Shown here: positions 24,101 through 37,400 of the stretch, in pieces
Position numbering within the stretch: position 1 is the stretch's first letter
Layout: the number at the start of each line of letters is the position of its first letter
Assembly (NCBI GenBank): GCA_914767715.1
Contig: OU612075.1
Coordinates: 14,572,001 to 14,632,000, forward strand
Source of the DNA: Membranipora membranacea
Lineage: Eukaryota > Bryozoa > Gymnolaemata > Cheilostomatida > Membraniporidae
Direction: 5' to 3'
DNA length: 60,000 nucleotides
Translations under genes and position numbers: made by a program
The notes under the pieces: generated by a model
Seen by the model: only the letters and a program-made list of their open reading frames with translations
Databases searched by the model: none
What the model was told of the DNA's origin: nothing

Positions 24101-27100
24101 AGAATAACACATATATTTGTGTATATTACAGGGATTGTTCCTGACTCTTGCTATCCTAGTCACAGTGAAGAAAGCGCTACCGGCCCTCCCCATATCCATA
24201 TTCTTTGGACTGATATTCAACTTCGGAACAAGCTATCTTATCACACCAATGATGGAAGAATTCTCCAGAAATCAAATCTTCATTTAGAACCAGCGAGAAA
24301 AGCATGCTCTGAAGGAAGAGCCGAAAAAATAAATAAACATATATTTTTGTTCAACAACCAACTAGCTTCTAACGATTCGACTTAGCCTTCAAATTATCTG
24401 CCCATGGACCAACCTTTGATAGTACGGTAGAATGGGTCGAGTAGTAGCATAGCTAGTGATGTGATCTGTGAGGTTCTGTCCCATCCATCACTACAGTGAA
24501 CCAACACTGATGTTTTATGACTCTCTACTTTATCAGCAATCTTGAAAGCACCTGCCAATATTGCCTGTAATTGAAAATATATAGAGTGAGATGAGAGCGT
24601 TGAGTTATAAAAGCAGTTTTTTGTATTTTCCCTACTACTTTATGTTTACACCATTGTCTAACTAAAACATGCTAGCGCGAAAATTCAAAACACATGGGAC
24701 CCAGAACATACTGATTTATCTGAAATATAACAAAAGTTGTCCCTCTTGGGAATTCAGAGGGCAACTCCTAATTGTGCTTGTATTTAAGAAAAAATAAATA
24801 CATAGAAGCGAATGGTCTAAATAAATGTCAGTGTCTCCTTTTAGACTGATTCTAATGTATTTGTTAACTCATTAGTTGATTCCTTAAATGCATCTACTGC
24901 TTGTGATAAAGAAGTAAACATTTTCACATAATTCTTGTGACACAAACCTTTATATGGAGAAGCCACTGTGTAGATTCTACATTAGATAGCCAGTGATTAT
25001 CATCTAGAGTCGGGTGACAGATATTCTAAAATTGAGAAAAATCAAACATAAATACCACTGACTAAAGTAAGAGGCAAGCAGTGAGGTAAGATGATACGTC
25101 AAATTTTCTCCGACCTCAGCCAAACAATTTATATTCATCCCTAGCCCACATACGACAGTCGGGTTGATTCATTGTCAAATCCAGGTTCTTTACAAACTAA
25201 TGTTCAGTCAAAACAGTTTGATTTGTCTCGTCAGTACCTAACGTTAAGCTTAAATTAATATGTATTAATAATTTATTTGATGCAGTTCGACAGGCATCAT
25301 TTTGTAGAATGTAGTTTTGTTATAAGCATCTCTTCAATCAACCGATCACACTAACATTTTACCACACAGATATGACTCATATGATTGTTGTAGTGGAGAA
25401 GGACTCACTTTGAGTTTACGCTGGCTCTCTCTCATCACATGAATATTATGAATATCCAGAAACACGATATCACAGTTCTGATACGTCTCCTGATCCTCAA
25501 ACCCGCCTCCTTTAGCCTGCGAACAAAACAGAACCCATATACTGATGGCTTTATAGCAGTAATAAAGAAAACTCCACATAACTGTGATCAGTAAGGACAT
25601 GTCTTATGAGAAAGATTTTCATGTGTCAGGCAAACATTATTCGTCAAAACCGCTCTGGGATCATCATTCTGCTGTGCAGGTATTAATTGGACTAATGGAC
25701 AATCATTGATATTTTATACTAATTCCGTTCAATGAGTGGTAATAGCAACATGTGTGGAGTTAGCAATAGAAACACCTACCCTGTTAGCCTGGGCATTGAC
25801 TTTAGGTCTGGCATCCATTATATAGAGCTTGTGACCTTGTGGGTTAGCGTCTATGATGTGCTGTATGTATTTTTCATCATCTCTACTGCGTTTAGTTGTA
25901 ACTCCTACCAGAGGCTGAGAACATCGAGTAATGGATACCTGTGTCTCCTTATTCAGCCATGACAGCACCTTCAAATACAACAAGTCAGCCCTTTATACTT
26001 CTTACCAGTATGCATATTAATCTGATCAGGGAAGGCAACTCTTCAGCTATCATTATAACGCAGCTGTAGACCACAATATATGATATACAATTTGATTAGT
26101 AGGATCACATCTGGTGACTCTACCACCTTATCTGGTGACTCACAGTCTTAGACAGGTGTTTGATTAATAATGATGAACAGCATGTAATAAAACACAGGAT
26201 TTCATGGACCGTTTAAAAGTACCGAAGAATTTATTTCAGTTCATTTTTACATTGTGTTACATAACTCCCGACTCTCTCAATTTTGACCGGGCACCAGCAT
26301 CAGCATGAGACTCATGTAGACAGCAGTTCAGTAGTTATAACTGTTACTAAGCAAATCATTCAGCAAGTAGCGGTAGTAAGTATTGTCAGCATGACTAACA
26401 TCATCAATTTTTCTACTGTCCAGAGAGGGCTGAAATAATTTGGCTTGAATGAGAGAAGCATACAGAACTTACGGGGAGACGACCTCTACTTCTGAACTTA
26501 GCTACGGCTCTTATATCCTCATCAGTGGCTGAGGCAGGTACTACTATCTGTAATACAACACACAACAGTGTCATCAGTATATACATGTCATATGAAGCTG
26601 CAGGTAATATGAAATAACCTACGTCTGAAACTTATAGCTCGATGACATTTCAACATAAATATCAACCTCATTACCAAGCAAATCCTAATTCTTATATGAT
26701 AAGCTGCTTTTCATGCAGATACCACTTCAAGAAATTGAGGAACCCAGACAGTACAAATGTGTGAATCATCATAGACCAGTCCATATAATCAATTGTGTAT
26801 TGTTATATGTAGAGTAGAGTCTGAACTACAGCCTTACCGTGGCAGGGTATGTATCACATATCTGATAATTCTCATTAACTCTGGTTATTTTCCAGCATTC
26901 ATTCGGCACTCCCATCCTCTCATATTCCTCCATAGGCTTGTACACATTCCAGCCATTCTCAGCAGGCCTGTCTGTGTAACTGTATGCAAACAGTTGCTGT
27001 AAGAAATATATTAGTTCAGAAAAATAAATTTTTTGAAGGTGATATCTTATATGTTTCGATGAATGACAAGAATATCATCCACAATAAAAGTTGATGGTAA

Positions 27101-28863
27101 TAAATAATGATGGAGTGGGTGACTGCTCACAGAATCAAAAGAATGCTCAGAGAAGAACCTATGGTAACTATCCCTCTGTCTGTAATCTGTCCTTTTCAAG
27201 ACAACCATGTTTTAAATCCAAGTACTCGATTTCCAACTCGTATTGGATATTTCGAAACATACTATCAATATTGAAACATAGCACAAATACAAGCGAAAAT
27301 TTTGTCATGTTTCGTTATCAGCCCCCCCCCCCCCTTTTTTTCATTGTCCAAAATCTTACTGGCAGATCTTCCATTCCACAAACTACCCATAAGTAGCTTA
27401 TATATACTTGACAATAATAGCCAACCTGTTTATTAGAGAGAGGAAAAGTGTAATGCGTCAGTTTTTCAATCAACTCTTTCCTAGTTTGTTTCTCTTGTTT
27501 CTGTGCAAATCTACAAGGAAGAAAAAACAGGTATTGAATCGTACAAGCAACAAGACAAAGAGTTTTCTGAGAAGATAAGTGTGAAGAGAGCGCATCACCT
27601 AATTTGCTGAGCACAATATGTCATAAATTAAAATTATCACATTTCTTTTTCTCAATAATGAACTATTCGGAACAGCTATAATACATAAGCCTACAAGGAA
27701 GAAACATAAAAAAATAACCTTAGATTTCTCATATCTTTACATGAAAGCTCTAAACCGAAAGCATTCTCTCCTTTACTAGATTGGCCACCATATTTGTCTA
27801 TCCTGCTGATGACACACAAAGGTACGTCTAACACGAGCGGTGTATCCTACAATTAAAGTAGAGATTATGTACTTCAGAAATGATTGAGAAGCATGAGGGA
27901 ATAGTTACAGATGAGTAAGAGATTACGTTGAAAGTTTATTTAGAGACTTGGTTAGAAAATGAAAACAACATTGTTTAGAGAATATCGCCTGTTACTAGTC
28001 TCATACCAAAACCTGAAAACTTTGGATGGTTCTTAAATGAATGTGGCTGATGCCCAGGTGAGGAGGAAAGAATTTTCAGTAGGCCTTACATGTTGAAAAA
28101 CTGATGTCAACAGATGTCTTATAACTGACTTTTATCTCATGAGGCAAGTGTACATTGATATAAATAAACACAGGTTATCGAGCTTTTGCACTACGGCTAT
28201 TACATAAAGAAAGACCACAAACACAAAAATTTATCATGTCTAGAATGTTGACTCAATGACTATTACCATAATTTTTTATCTCCATTTTGATTTTTAATAA
28301 TTTGTCAAAATTGTTAAAGAATGTTACCAAACAAGTGATACATGACATTTACATAGTGCTCTATGTGAGCCTTACCCTGTCTGTACTTTTAAAGTACAGC
28401 CTGTAGTTGGTCAGTGTCAGGGTCCCCTGAACAGCCCCTTGGTAAGGACAGACATAGGTCACATCAGATGCTGCAAATAGCACAATACAAATAAAGGTAT
28501 TGCCAATGCAGGAGAAACATGAAACTAGATCAGCGACATATAACCAATCACATGTAAACTGCTTAGCTAGCAATGTTATTAAATCTCACAAGCATTGGAT
28601 ATCAACCATCAGTTTTAAATTTCCCTGAGTATGGCTGTGGCACTATATTCTAAGCACTTACCCACAGATGTGCTGCCAAGAGTCAACACAGTCTCACCGC
28701 CGAGAGCTCTAAACTCATCTCTCGAGTCGCCGATTTTACCGCCTTCGTTACCATCGCTATCGACAGAGGCTGTAGAGTCTGTGTCATTTGTTCTTCTACT
28801 GGCTGAACTCCTCAAAGAAGCAGACTTCTCAGAGAGAGTCGATTCAACATTCCGCTGTGCCAT
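18152..28863 (-). CDS. MTMR2: Myotubularin-related phosphoinositide 3-phosphatase (MTM1/MTMR1/MTMR2 group)
   Basis: Dephosphorylates PtdIns3P and PtdIns(3,5)P2 on endosomes. Fourteen coding exons (minus, 5' to 3'): 28863-28662, 28470-28376, 27846-27719, 27510-27426, 26996-26838, 26547-26473, 25968-25780, 25516-25409, 25025-24948, 24564-24414, 19645-19497, 19100-18987, 18751-18572, 18265-18152, giving about 608 residues (human MTMR2 643). A Ser-rich N-terminus is followed by a PH-GRAM domain ([19 protein letters not shown]), [23 protein letters not shown], the intact active site HCSDGWDRT at residues about 396-404, [20 protein letters not shown] and a C-terminal coiled coil. The first coding exon extends to an acceptor after 28888, so a 5' UTR exon lies upstream. 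The 4.8-kb intron between 24414 and 19645 contains presenilin on the other strand. MTM1, MTMR1 and MTMR2 cannot be told apart by eye. Confidence 0.94.
20130..24287 (+). CDS. PSEN: Presenilin, catalytic subunit of gamma-secretase
   Basis: Nine-pass intramembrane aspartyl protease of the gamma-secretase complex that cleaves Notch- and APP-type stubs. Ten exons: 20130-20302, 20641-20817, 21150-21294, 21470-21614, 22016-22159, 22510-22608, 22777-22974, 23265-23466, 23703-23862, 24132-24287, giving about 532 residues. Hallmarks: [13 protein letters not shown] (TM1), [34 protein letters not shown], the TM6 site with catalytic Asp262 in [20 protein letters not shown], a long Lys/Glu/Gln-rich loop, [19 protein letters not shown] with Asp452 (TM7) and ALPALPIS (PAL motif, residues 498-500). 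The residue before Asp262 is Trp, not the usual Tyr. The whole gene lies in a myotubularin intron, antisense. AATAAA signals at 24328-24337 stand about 80 bases from the next myotubularin exon. Confidence 0.95.
24328..24337 (+). terminator. Polyadenylation signal of presenilin
   Basis: Two overlapping AATAAA hexamers about 40 bases after the presenilin stop codon. Cleavage just downstream would end the transcript inside the myotubularin intron, before the antisense exon at 24414. Confidence 0.6.
27322..27334. repeat. Homopolymer C tract
   Basis: Run of 13 C followed by a T tract, in a myotubularin intron. Confidence 0.9.
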
Positions 28864-28887
28864 CACTTCTGAACTAACCCACCACAG

Positions 28888-31484
28888 CTGAAAAAACAGA
28901 AGTACTGTTATGAAATATGCATAGGAGGTAAACATATTACATGTACAACATACCAACTAACATTTCCATTCAGCTAAGTCATAACGGCAGATTGATATAA
29001 TTTGAGTTTGACAAGTCATTTCACGAGCCAATAGATGGCATTTCAGATCCAAGAGTTCATCCGTGCAAATGATGAAGGGAAAGTAATGCCTGCAAAGTGG
29101 AGGATACAAGTAATTCAATCAAATTTATTTTCATAAGTCTCTGTTATTTAGGGAAGACTTCTGTTGTTAATAGTAATATGATTGGGCTGGTGTTAGGTCT
29201 ATATATGGTGGAAGGTTATACGATCCCAAAAAGCGAGAAGAGATCTTTTAGAGCTGAACAGCCAGTTTAAGTAGTTATATATTCACAAATTAGGAAACAT
29301 ACTGACCAAGGAGTTAGAGACTCCTTGATCTGACCCTCTACATGTGTATGGTTATGGAATGCATTTCATCTTTCATATTAATTGGTCCAAAACTTAGTAA
29401 TTTAAGAGCCGCCGAATTGTAAAACTTTAATAATAGCATGAGTTTGATTTTAGCTTGCTAACAGTAACAGGTGTAGCTATCCTAATTTCAGGTCTCTTTC
29501 ATGTTTCTAATCTTTGTTATGAGGATTTGGATAGAGTATTCCTTTTCATTCAGCCCCCATTCAGCCAACTGATTGTGAAATAAAGGTGTAAATAACATTA
29601 CTATCACTGCTCCTCCAAGGAGCTCTTAGCTTGAAATATTACTTTATTATCTTCATATTAGTATTACACACAAATATATATATAATAATAATAACAATAA
29701 TGATCCACCATCATCCATTCTGTGTCAAGTTTGGATGGGATTGGGGGCTGTGATAAGTAGGTGACCACACCATACTCGCAAAATTTAGAAGATTATCTTG
29801 AATTTGACAGGTTCAGGTTTTCATAACCAAAACCTCCAGGATGTTCCTTACAACAGATCAATGTTTGAGGTCAATGCCTTCTGACACTGAACAATATCTA
29901 AAATCTGAAAAATAATTAGTACAAGCGGAAGTGAATATCCAAATAGAAAAACTGTAGTCGTTGTATCTGACATAATTACGTTGGAGAAATGTAAAGTGTA
30001 GCCTAAAACTCCTAAAAACATAATCTCAAGTATATAGAGGGGAGATTTAGTATGCTCTAACTTCCGGGTACCTATATGTATTTGGAGACTTAAGGCTAAT
30101 AATTCGGAATTTCCAGAATCCTAAATCATTAGAGTGAAACTGAGAAGGGAGCAAGGGTGGGAGAAGAAGCAGAGATCATTTGCTTTTAGAGTTTGTGTGC
30201 TACCTGCAGTGTAGGTAGATAGCTCATTATCATACAGTATATTTAGTAATTGGTAAGACTAGTTATTGACACACATTGCTACTGTGGAGTTGCAGAGTAG
30301 AATTCAGTTTGCTGATTGTTTTTAATTTATGTTTCACCTCCCTCCTTACTTACTTACTATTGTATTACTAACTAAACTTCTTAACGTATTACTTCCCATA
30401 TGTTGATATGTATTGCCATGTATGTATTGTTATGTAATATATATATACATGATATTCATCGTTATTGTTTCTAAGTCGATTGTATAAATGGTGTTTAAGA
30501 GACCAACAGACTTGATTATCAATGCTATAAGCTATTTTAGAATGTACCTGGGATGTAATTGCCATAGGTAAATTTGAGCTTCCCTAAAGACCTTAAGATG
30601 TGTTTGACTATCATTTTCCTAGTCCAGAAATACAGTAGGCTTTTTTTTCAGGCAATGGAGAGGAAGGGTTTGGTAATGAGGCAAACAAAACATATATTAT
30701 TTGAAATAGAATACACTACGGCTTATTGCAAAAAAACAGCGATAATTAGGGCCGACATCATGAGTGGATACATCTAAGATACAAATTGCCATTGCTATGT
30801 GTACAGATTATGAGTTTTATCATGCAGAGGGCTGCTTTTGATTCCAAAAACCCAAGGTACTATGACTATCATTGAAGTTCCCCCTCTGTAGAACCTTATC
30901 CTCAACAACGCGCTTTTGTTTTTTTTGTTTCAAAATGATAACAGGGCTACTGAGATCCGGCTAATCCTGTATAATCTTTCTCTGTAATACCAGGGAGTTT
31001 GGGACACTGCAATCACCATATGTCCAAAAATCCCTGGTAATGTCCATGATAATGCATGTCATTAAAGAATTATCTGCTCAGAAGCTGAGGGTGGATAACT
31101 TTTGTGTTACCGGTCAACCCAAAAGGCTTGTCAATTCAGGTCACTAAATCTCTATTGTAGGAAATAGTATTGCGTTCCAAAGTCCTGAAAAGCTGACATT
31201 TGACTGGCATCCAAAACACCCTTGAGTGTTAAGCATCTCTTATACAACTCATATTACCGGTCTGGGTTGATGATGGTTAATCAGATGGCCTCTAAATTTC
31301 CCTAATAAAATTGAGTTTGCTTGTAATCGAGATACGAACAGTTGCAACATTATATTGTACTGATGTCTGAGGTTGGTACTGGCCAAGGCGACCAAAAGGG
31401 TGTTTGTATTGAATAATTTTTCTTCAAGTGTATTGCATTTTTATTTTCCAGGAAAGCTCTTGCGGTTTAGGTTACTTAAGTGAA
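28888..31484. promoter_or_regulatory. Head-to-head intergenic region (myotubularin / HOIP)
   Basis: About 2.6 kb between the acceptor of the first visible myotubularin coding exon (minus) and the first visible HOIP coding exon (plus). Both genes are transcribed away from it, so their promoters and 5' UTR exons should lie here. An acceptor TTTTCCAG at about 31451 precedes the HOIP exon, implying an upstream exon. I see no confident core promoter element and no gene; the 30574-30777 open frame has no family resemblance. Simple AT-rich repeats occur near 29680 and 30435. Confidence 0.5.
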
Positions 31485-34400
31485 ATGGATGAATTTTATG
31501 ATGCGGCCGAGAGTGCTGAAGAATGTGAGTAAATTCTATATTCAGAAGTATTTCAATGTTGTTGAGTATGTTTAACCAAGAAATTCTTGTAAACGCTGGA
31601 TCAGTAAGAAACATTTCCATTTTTTCAGAGAATAACCCCCTTTGGTTAAGTCAGGAGCAGTCAGATGATAAACAGAAGGGATTTTATTTTAGACCAATCC
31701 ATGACTCATTTTAAAAAGTGACCCACTATATTCAAAAATTGTTTTTACTGCATTCACAAGAAACTCTCATTGCCTTACGGATTTGAAACCGTTATATGAT
31801 AAAACAGAAAAACGAGCAAATAGCTTTGTGACTTTTTATATGGACTAGTTGGTACAGGCAGACAAGGGCAAAGGGTCAATACCAGCCGCAACCCGCTATG
31901 TGGCCTGCCACATAGGCGATCAAAATGGCAAAAATGGCAACGGACCTGAGATTATTTTTGAAAATGTTAGAAAGTAACATTTAGTATCATTTATCTAACA
32001 ATAAACACCCGTGATTTATTGTAGTGTTGTATAATGAACTGGCTGCCTTCATGAAAAAGTCCGATATAGAGCGTGCTCTCCTTGAGACCAACAAGTTTTT
32101 CGCAAACCTACAATGGAAGGTGAGTCCCTTTTGTTTATGCTAGTACAAATGCACATGTATGAAAAAATTATTATTTTCTTATTATTATAGTTATAAAATC
32201 TTGAAAACTATTGAACTGTCTTTAAGTTCTAAAGTTACTCTCAAATCATCAAATTCATGTTTAATTTCGGACACTTGTCCAGTTGGAAACATCATAGTTG
32301 TCTTCCTTTGCACTTGTTATGGTGTTTGTTTTTTGACATTTTTAAGAGTGAGCGAGAGAAAGCGCGAGATAAACTAATCAAAACGTATAAAGTTACTGAG
32401 TTCTTCAAAGTGAATCAGGATGTAGGAACATTAGAAGGTAAGGGAAAAGAGAAATACCTGGAGTGTGTGAAGAAACTGCTCAACTATGCCATCGTATTAC
32501 TGAAGCAAAGAAACATGAGACCGGGAAACTGGGAGGTGAGTTATTCTCTTGTTCATAGTGTAAAGATCATTAGACTGTTGAAAAAGTTTTTTATCAATTT
32601 TGTTGTTGTTGTTGTCCAACCCATCTTTAGTCGCTAACTTTGTGTGTATGACACTCTAGACTTGCATATTGTATCTTTATGTAAAATAGTTGATTAGATA
32701 TATTTTATTTCCAGCACTTCGTTGCTCTGATACAACCAAACACATCTCAGATGCTAGGTGAAGACGGTTTTAAATATTTCTTTCTTCTTCGTCTGTAGGC
32801 CAGACTTTTTGTTTACCTAAGTTAGCAAATCGGGAACAAATAACATTTAACCAAGCGTTTTGTTTATTTACAGACCATAATGGTGAACAATCATGTGTAT
32901 GAGGAGTTAATATCAGCATTTCTGGAGAATGATGGCATACTAGAGGAGCTCGGTTATCGCAGACTTGGTGCATGCTTCAATTTCAAACCAAAGAGAAAGG
33001 ATGCAGAACAAGTGAGGCATGTCATTCAGGTCGCTACAGACTTGATCATACTGCAAGGTAATATCTAAATTTTCCTGATCGGTGGGACCTCTTGACCACT
33101 TACAGGACTTTTTTGAATAATACTACTCGCTGAAACTATTTTAGTTTTGATGTCTCATCATCTGTTAATAACTTTGCTAGCTGGGGTGTCAGAATCTTCC
33201 CAAAGACTCAGTAAATAGCGGATTATTGATCCATTTTCGAATAATAACATTGTCTAATACGTTATCTCTGGGTTTTGAGTCCCTCTGGGAGAGCTTTCAA
33301 GATTAATTGTTCCAGCCCCTAGTACCTGTAGGGGTATCTCTCTCCTGGGCAGGGGAAACAAAATTATATATGAAAATCTGAGTAAAGTAAAGTCTGACTT
33401 TTAGTATATGACAGCAGACTGATTAAAAATATTTTGTAACGTCAAATCAAATGTCTGAGGAAGGAGTCTGTATCCCAGGTATTTCTGTTTTTAAGGCTTT
33501 GATATCTACCTCTGGAAAGTTGATTGTTCCAGCTCCCAGCACCCGTGTGTATCACTCTCGAATACGTACTCCCAACTTATGTTAAATGCAAGCATGGGTG
33601 TCTTTACTAGGTTACGTGGAGGTGGAATGTGGGTTCAAAAGAGCTGATCAGGAGGAGATAAAGTTACCTGAGCGCTCAAGTTTAGTGGATTTAACAAAGC
33701 AGGACAAGATCCCTGACACTTGTGACGTTTGTGACCAGCCCTCAGTTTGGAGATGTAAAGAAAAGGATGCTGTTGATTGTAGACGAAAGGTATATAATGA
33801 TTCCAATATATTGATGGCGTATTTGAGAGACAGAACTATTTATTCAGTACGGCTGTTGTAACTTGCAAAAGTCATCTTGAATGTACAGTTTTCTGAGCTC
33901 GAATTTAAGCCTCTGTTTTGAGTTGTGTTTTCGCCATACTCTTTAGCCCACGCAGCAGAGGAATAAAGGAGCTGAAATGGGCTCATCTTGCAAACCTCAC
34001 ATAATAGGATAAAATTTCTTTTTGACTCAGCAACAGCACCACCAAATTTTCACAGGGACATAATTGGGGAAACAATTTTGGTATTTTAATAGTCATTTAT
34101 ATCAACTTCTGCCTGTTTTGTTGACAAACTTCCTGGAATTTTTCGTGACTTTTGTCACTTAAATTGAGATAAATCAGCTTTCAAGTCACAATTATTTGAA
34201 AACTCTGTCCCTCATGGCCTTCAATGGTGCCAATGCTGAATCAAAATGATTTTTTGTCCTGTAATAAAAAAATTTCAAGACAAGCCCTTGTGCTATTTTT
34301 CAAACAGTTTCAAATGTCTCTTATCAAGGAATAAATTAACCTGTTGCAGTTTATTTTAAATTTATTTTCCACTGTCTTGGGACAACATGTCTTAAAAATG

Positions 34401-37400
34401 AGTCCTAAGGAATTCCCCATTAACATTTTACACCCAGTTAGAGTGCTACACATGCATTGTATATGCAAGTATTGTTTACTATGCACAAAATGCACAAACC
34501 CATTTTTCGATTTGTATCTTAGTTTGATATTTCAGGCTTGGTGTGATGACTGCAATCAGACATGGCATGTGAATAATGCTTCAAGACGAGGTCATGGATT
34601 GATCAGGATTCAACGTCCTCGCTTAGGTCCAGCTTCTGAAAGAAAGATGATAGCTGGTCTCAAGGCTCAGGTTAAGGATGCCCAGCCACACCGTCCACCG
34701 CCAATAGCAGCCAAGCCTAAGAGTAAGGCACCAGCAAAGACCTATCAGAATTTGCCTGCAGCTGCTCAGCTAAGTCCCGCAGCTGCACCTGTCTTCAGTC
34801 GAGCTGGTCCAACTGCTGCCAGTAGGCCTGTCCCAGCACCTAGACGCAGTGTCAGAAATTCTAGTGAGGAACCAATCAGATCAGAAGTTTCCAGCAGTTC
34901 CAACCATTCTACAGGTACACTGGTGGTATAAAAGTAGTACTCATCCTCGATTCAATGTTGGTAGATGTGTTATCAACATACTATGTGGCATTAGCATGAG
35001 ATACTGAACACTGTGAGGACATATCTGCATGCAAAATCCAGAATTGCACCCTGCAATATTGCTGCTCCAAACGCTTGCTCAACTTTTATCTAAACATGAT
35101 TAATCTCTGCACTTTTTTCTAGTTGCAAAACATATTGGCCAATATTGTGATACCCCATCCATATCCATATGTGTTTGCTCGATTTGGTTGGTGGGAGAAG
35201 AAGAGCCAATGCCAGGTCACATGCAACTTTCAAGAAAATCACTTCGGTGTTGGCATTTTCTAGCTATTACTAAATTTTATGACCAGTTGTGGTGTCGAAC
35301 CATCAACTCTCAGATCTCTAAGCAGGCGCTCTACCAATTGTACTACCATCATATGTGAACAGATTTCCATTTATCAAAAGTAAGGGAATGTCAATGTACA
35401 TTTCAGAAAGTACCATATGGCCTGGCATTGGCTCTGTGTCTACCCGCCCACCAATCAGAGCCAACACATCGGCTACATCCCTATACGCTTATCAAAAATT
35501 ATACTATTCGTTAAACTTACACATGTTTTTACAGGCGGCACCCAAAATTTAGACAGCTTTATGACATCAAATCTCAATGCTGTGTCAGTTTTGGTTGACA
35601 GGCAGCTAGCTTCTAGAGATGATAATAAAATAAAGGAATGCTACAAGAGACTGACTGAACGGATGAAAGACATCCAGCAGCAGGTTAAACGGGTTAGTCA
35701 GCTCGAGGTAAGTATGATACATGTGATCTCTTTGATATCTTGCAAATTTTATGTTTGAAGTTCCATAATGCAAAAATCAGCTTGAGTCGGGCTACCTCTA
35801 CCTCCATTGAAGCAATTTAACAATTGCAATATTTGATTTTGTACATTGTGATTTTTGTCAGAAATATCAGCTGAGTAGGGAGCTGATGGGCCTCAAGAAA
35901 ATCACAGGAAGAATCGAGCCTGTTTATGAGGAAATTATTGAAAATGAGCGTAAACTTGACGCCACCATTGCAAGATCGAGCTATGAGATCCCTAACCCTC
36001 CAGCAGAGGATGAGGTGAGGCAAGCACTGAGTATAGTATTTCTTGTTTATAGAACTATACACCTGCAGACCTTCACAAATGTAATTGAAATATGGAGGTA
36101 TTGTGTTTTTGTTGATGCTCTATGTCAAGTGCTTCCTAAAAGTTAACTTGTTATGGTGTAGATATTATTTCCCTATCCCTGTGTGAGATTATAATTACCG
36201 ATGTCAACACCCATCCCTAGTTCATTCTAATTAATACTGGGTGTCTGTACTGTGCAAGCACATTTGTATCATTCATTATTAAATCCTTACTCTTGTTAGC
36301 CAATTCAAGGAGTACTACTTGGATGAATCAATAAACACGGTTTTTAACTTTAAATCCTATCAATATGTCCGTCTGGATCTTGTGAAACTACATTCTGTTT
36401 TCTCTGATTCTCAGCAGGAATATGAGCAGCTAATTGCAGAGCATCACTACGCTTCACTAAAACCAGACCCTCAGCCAGAAGCTGGTGAATATCAGTAAGT
36501 ACATAGATAATAATAACTAGAAATGCTGCGATCATAAACGCCACAAAACTTTAGGGGTGTGGAGGACATACACTCAGGTTGTCGATTGAGTTTATGATGG
36601 ATGCCCAATTGGCGATGTCATTATAAATGCAAATTAAAATTAAAATGTCATTTCCATAACACCTCTGAGGTGGACAGCCTGAGTATCGTTGTCGTATTAT
36701 GTGGCAGAACTCCCCCACAATTATTCTCAGTGAATACAGCTATAGAATATAGCGCAACAAAAATGTTATGATTGTGGTATAATGATAAATATATATATTA
36801 TATGAAAATAAGGGGTCCTCTTCATGCTCCTCCTTGTTTTTTTTTAATCTTGCCTCACGTTGAAAGCTCAGTGTGAAATAATCCAGGCGTAGCGGGTGTA
36901 TGTAGTAATAAATATGTACCGTAACAAAACAGTTAAACCACCACCATGTAGTAAAAGAGATGATAATGTAAAAAAAATCAGGCTTCACCGGGATTTAAAT
37001 TTGGGCTTGTCGCGCAACAAGCATGTCATAACTGTGTTATAATTTTTTAAATTGATAATTTGTCACTGACCAGGATTTGAACTTGGGCCTCCTGATCTGT
37101 GATCAAGCACACTAGCCACTCATTTGAGCATGATTGGATTAAAGTTAGCTTTTGTATAATTTTGTTCAATTTTTCTTTTTTTCAAGCAAAGAAGGCAAAA
37201 ACCGTGTAAAAAATGTTATATGCACATGCGCAACTTGTTTTACTACACATAGGTTGAAGATAGGTTGAAGACAGGACTGTGATTCAGCCATTTCGTATAT
37301 TTTCCAAAAAAAAACATTTTTTGAAAAAAAGTGTTATGAGGCACTAGATATGGGTTTCTTTTATTTTATATACACATGCGTTTATCATAAACACAAAACT

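Noticed and set aside
28631-28891. Plus-strand open frame
   Set aside because: It is antisense to the Ser-rich first coding exon of myotubularin, which has proper splice sites and family continuity.
30574-30777. Short plus-strand gene upstream of HOIP
   Set aside because: No homology, no splice context and low-complexity surroundings.
32715-32757. Included 43-base HOIP exon
   Set aside because: Inclusion shifts the frame and gives an early stop, and skipping it matches human HOIP (WRTVKFNN against WETIMVNN). It is kept only as a possible poison exon.
35283-35350. Functional tRNA gene
   Set aside because: A and B boxes are good but the anticodon and acceptor stems do not pair.
36740-36988. 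Minus-strand 82-codon frame
   Set aside because: It lies in a HOIP intron, is of simple composition and resembles no family.
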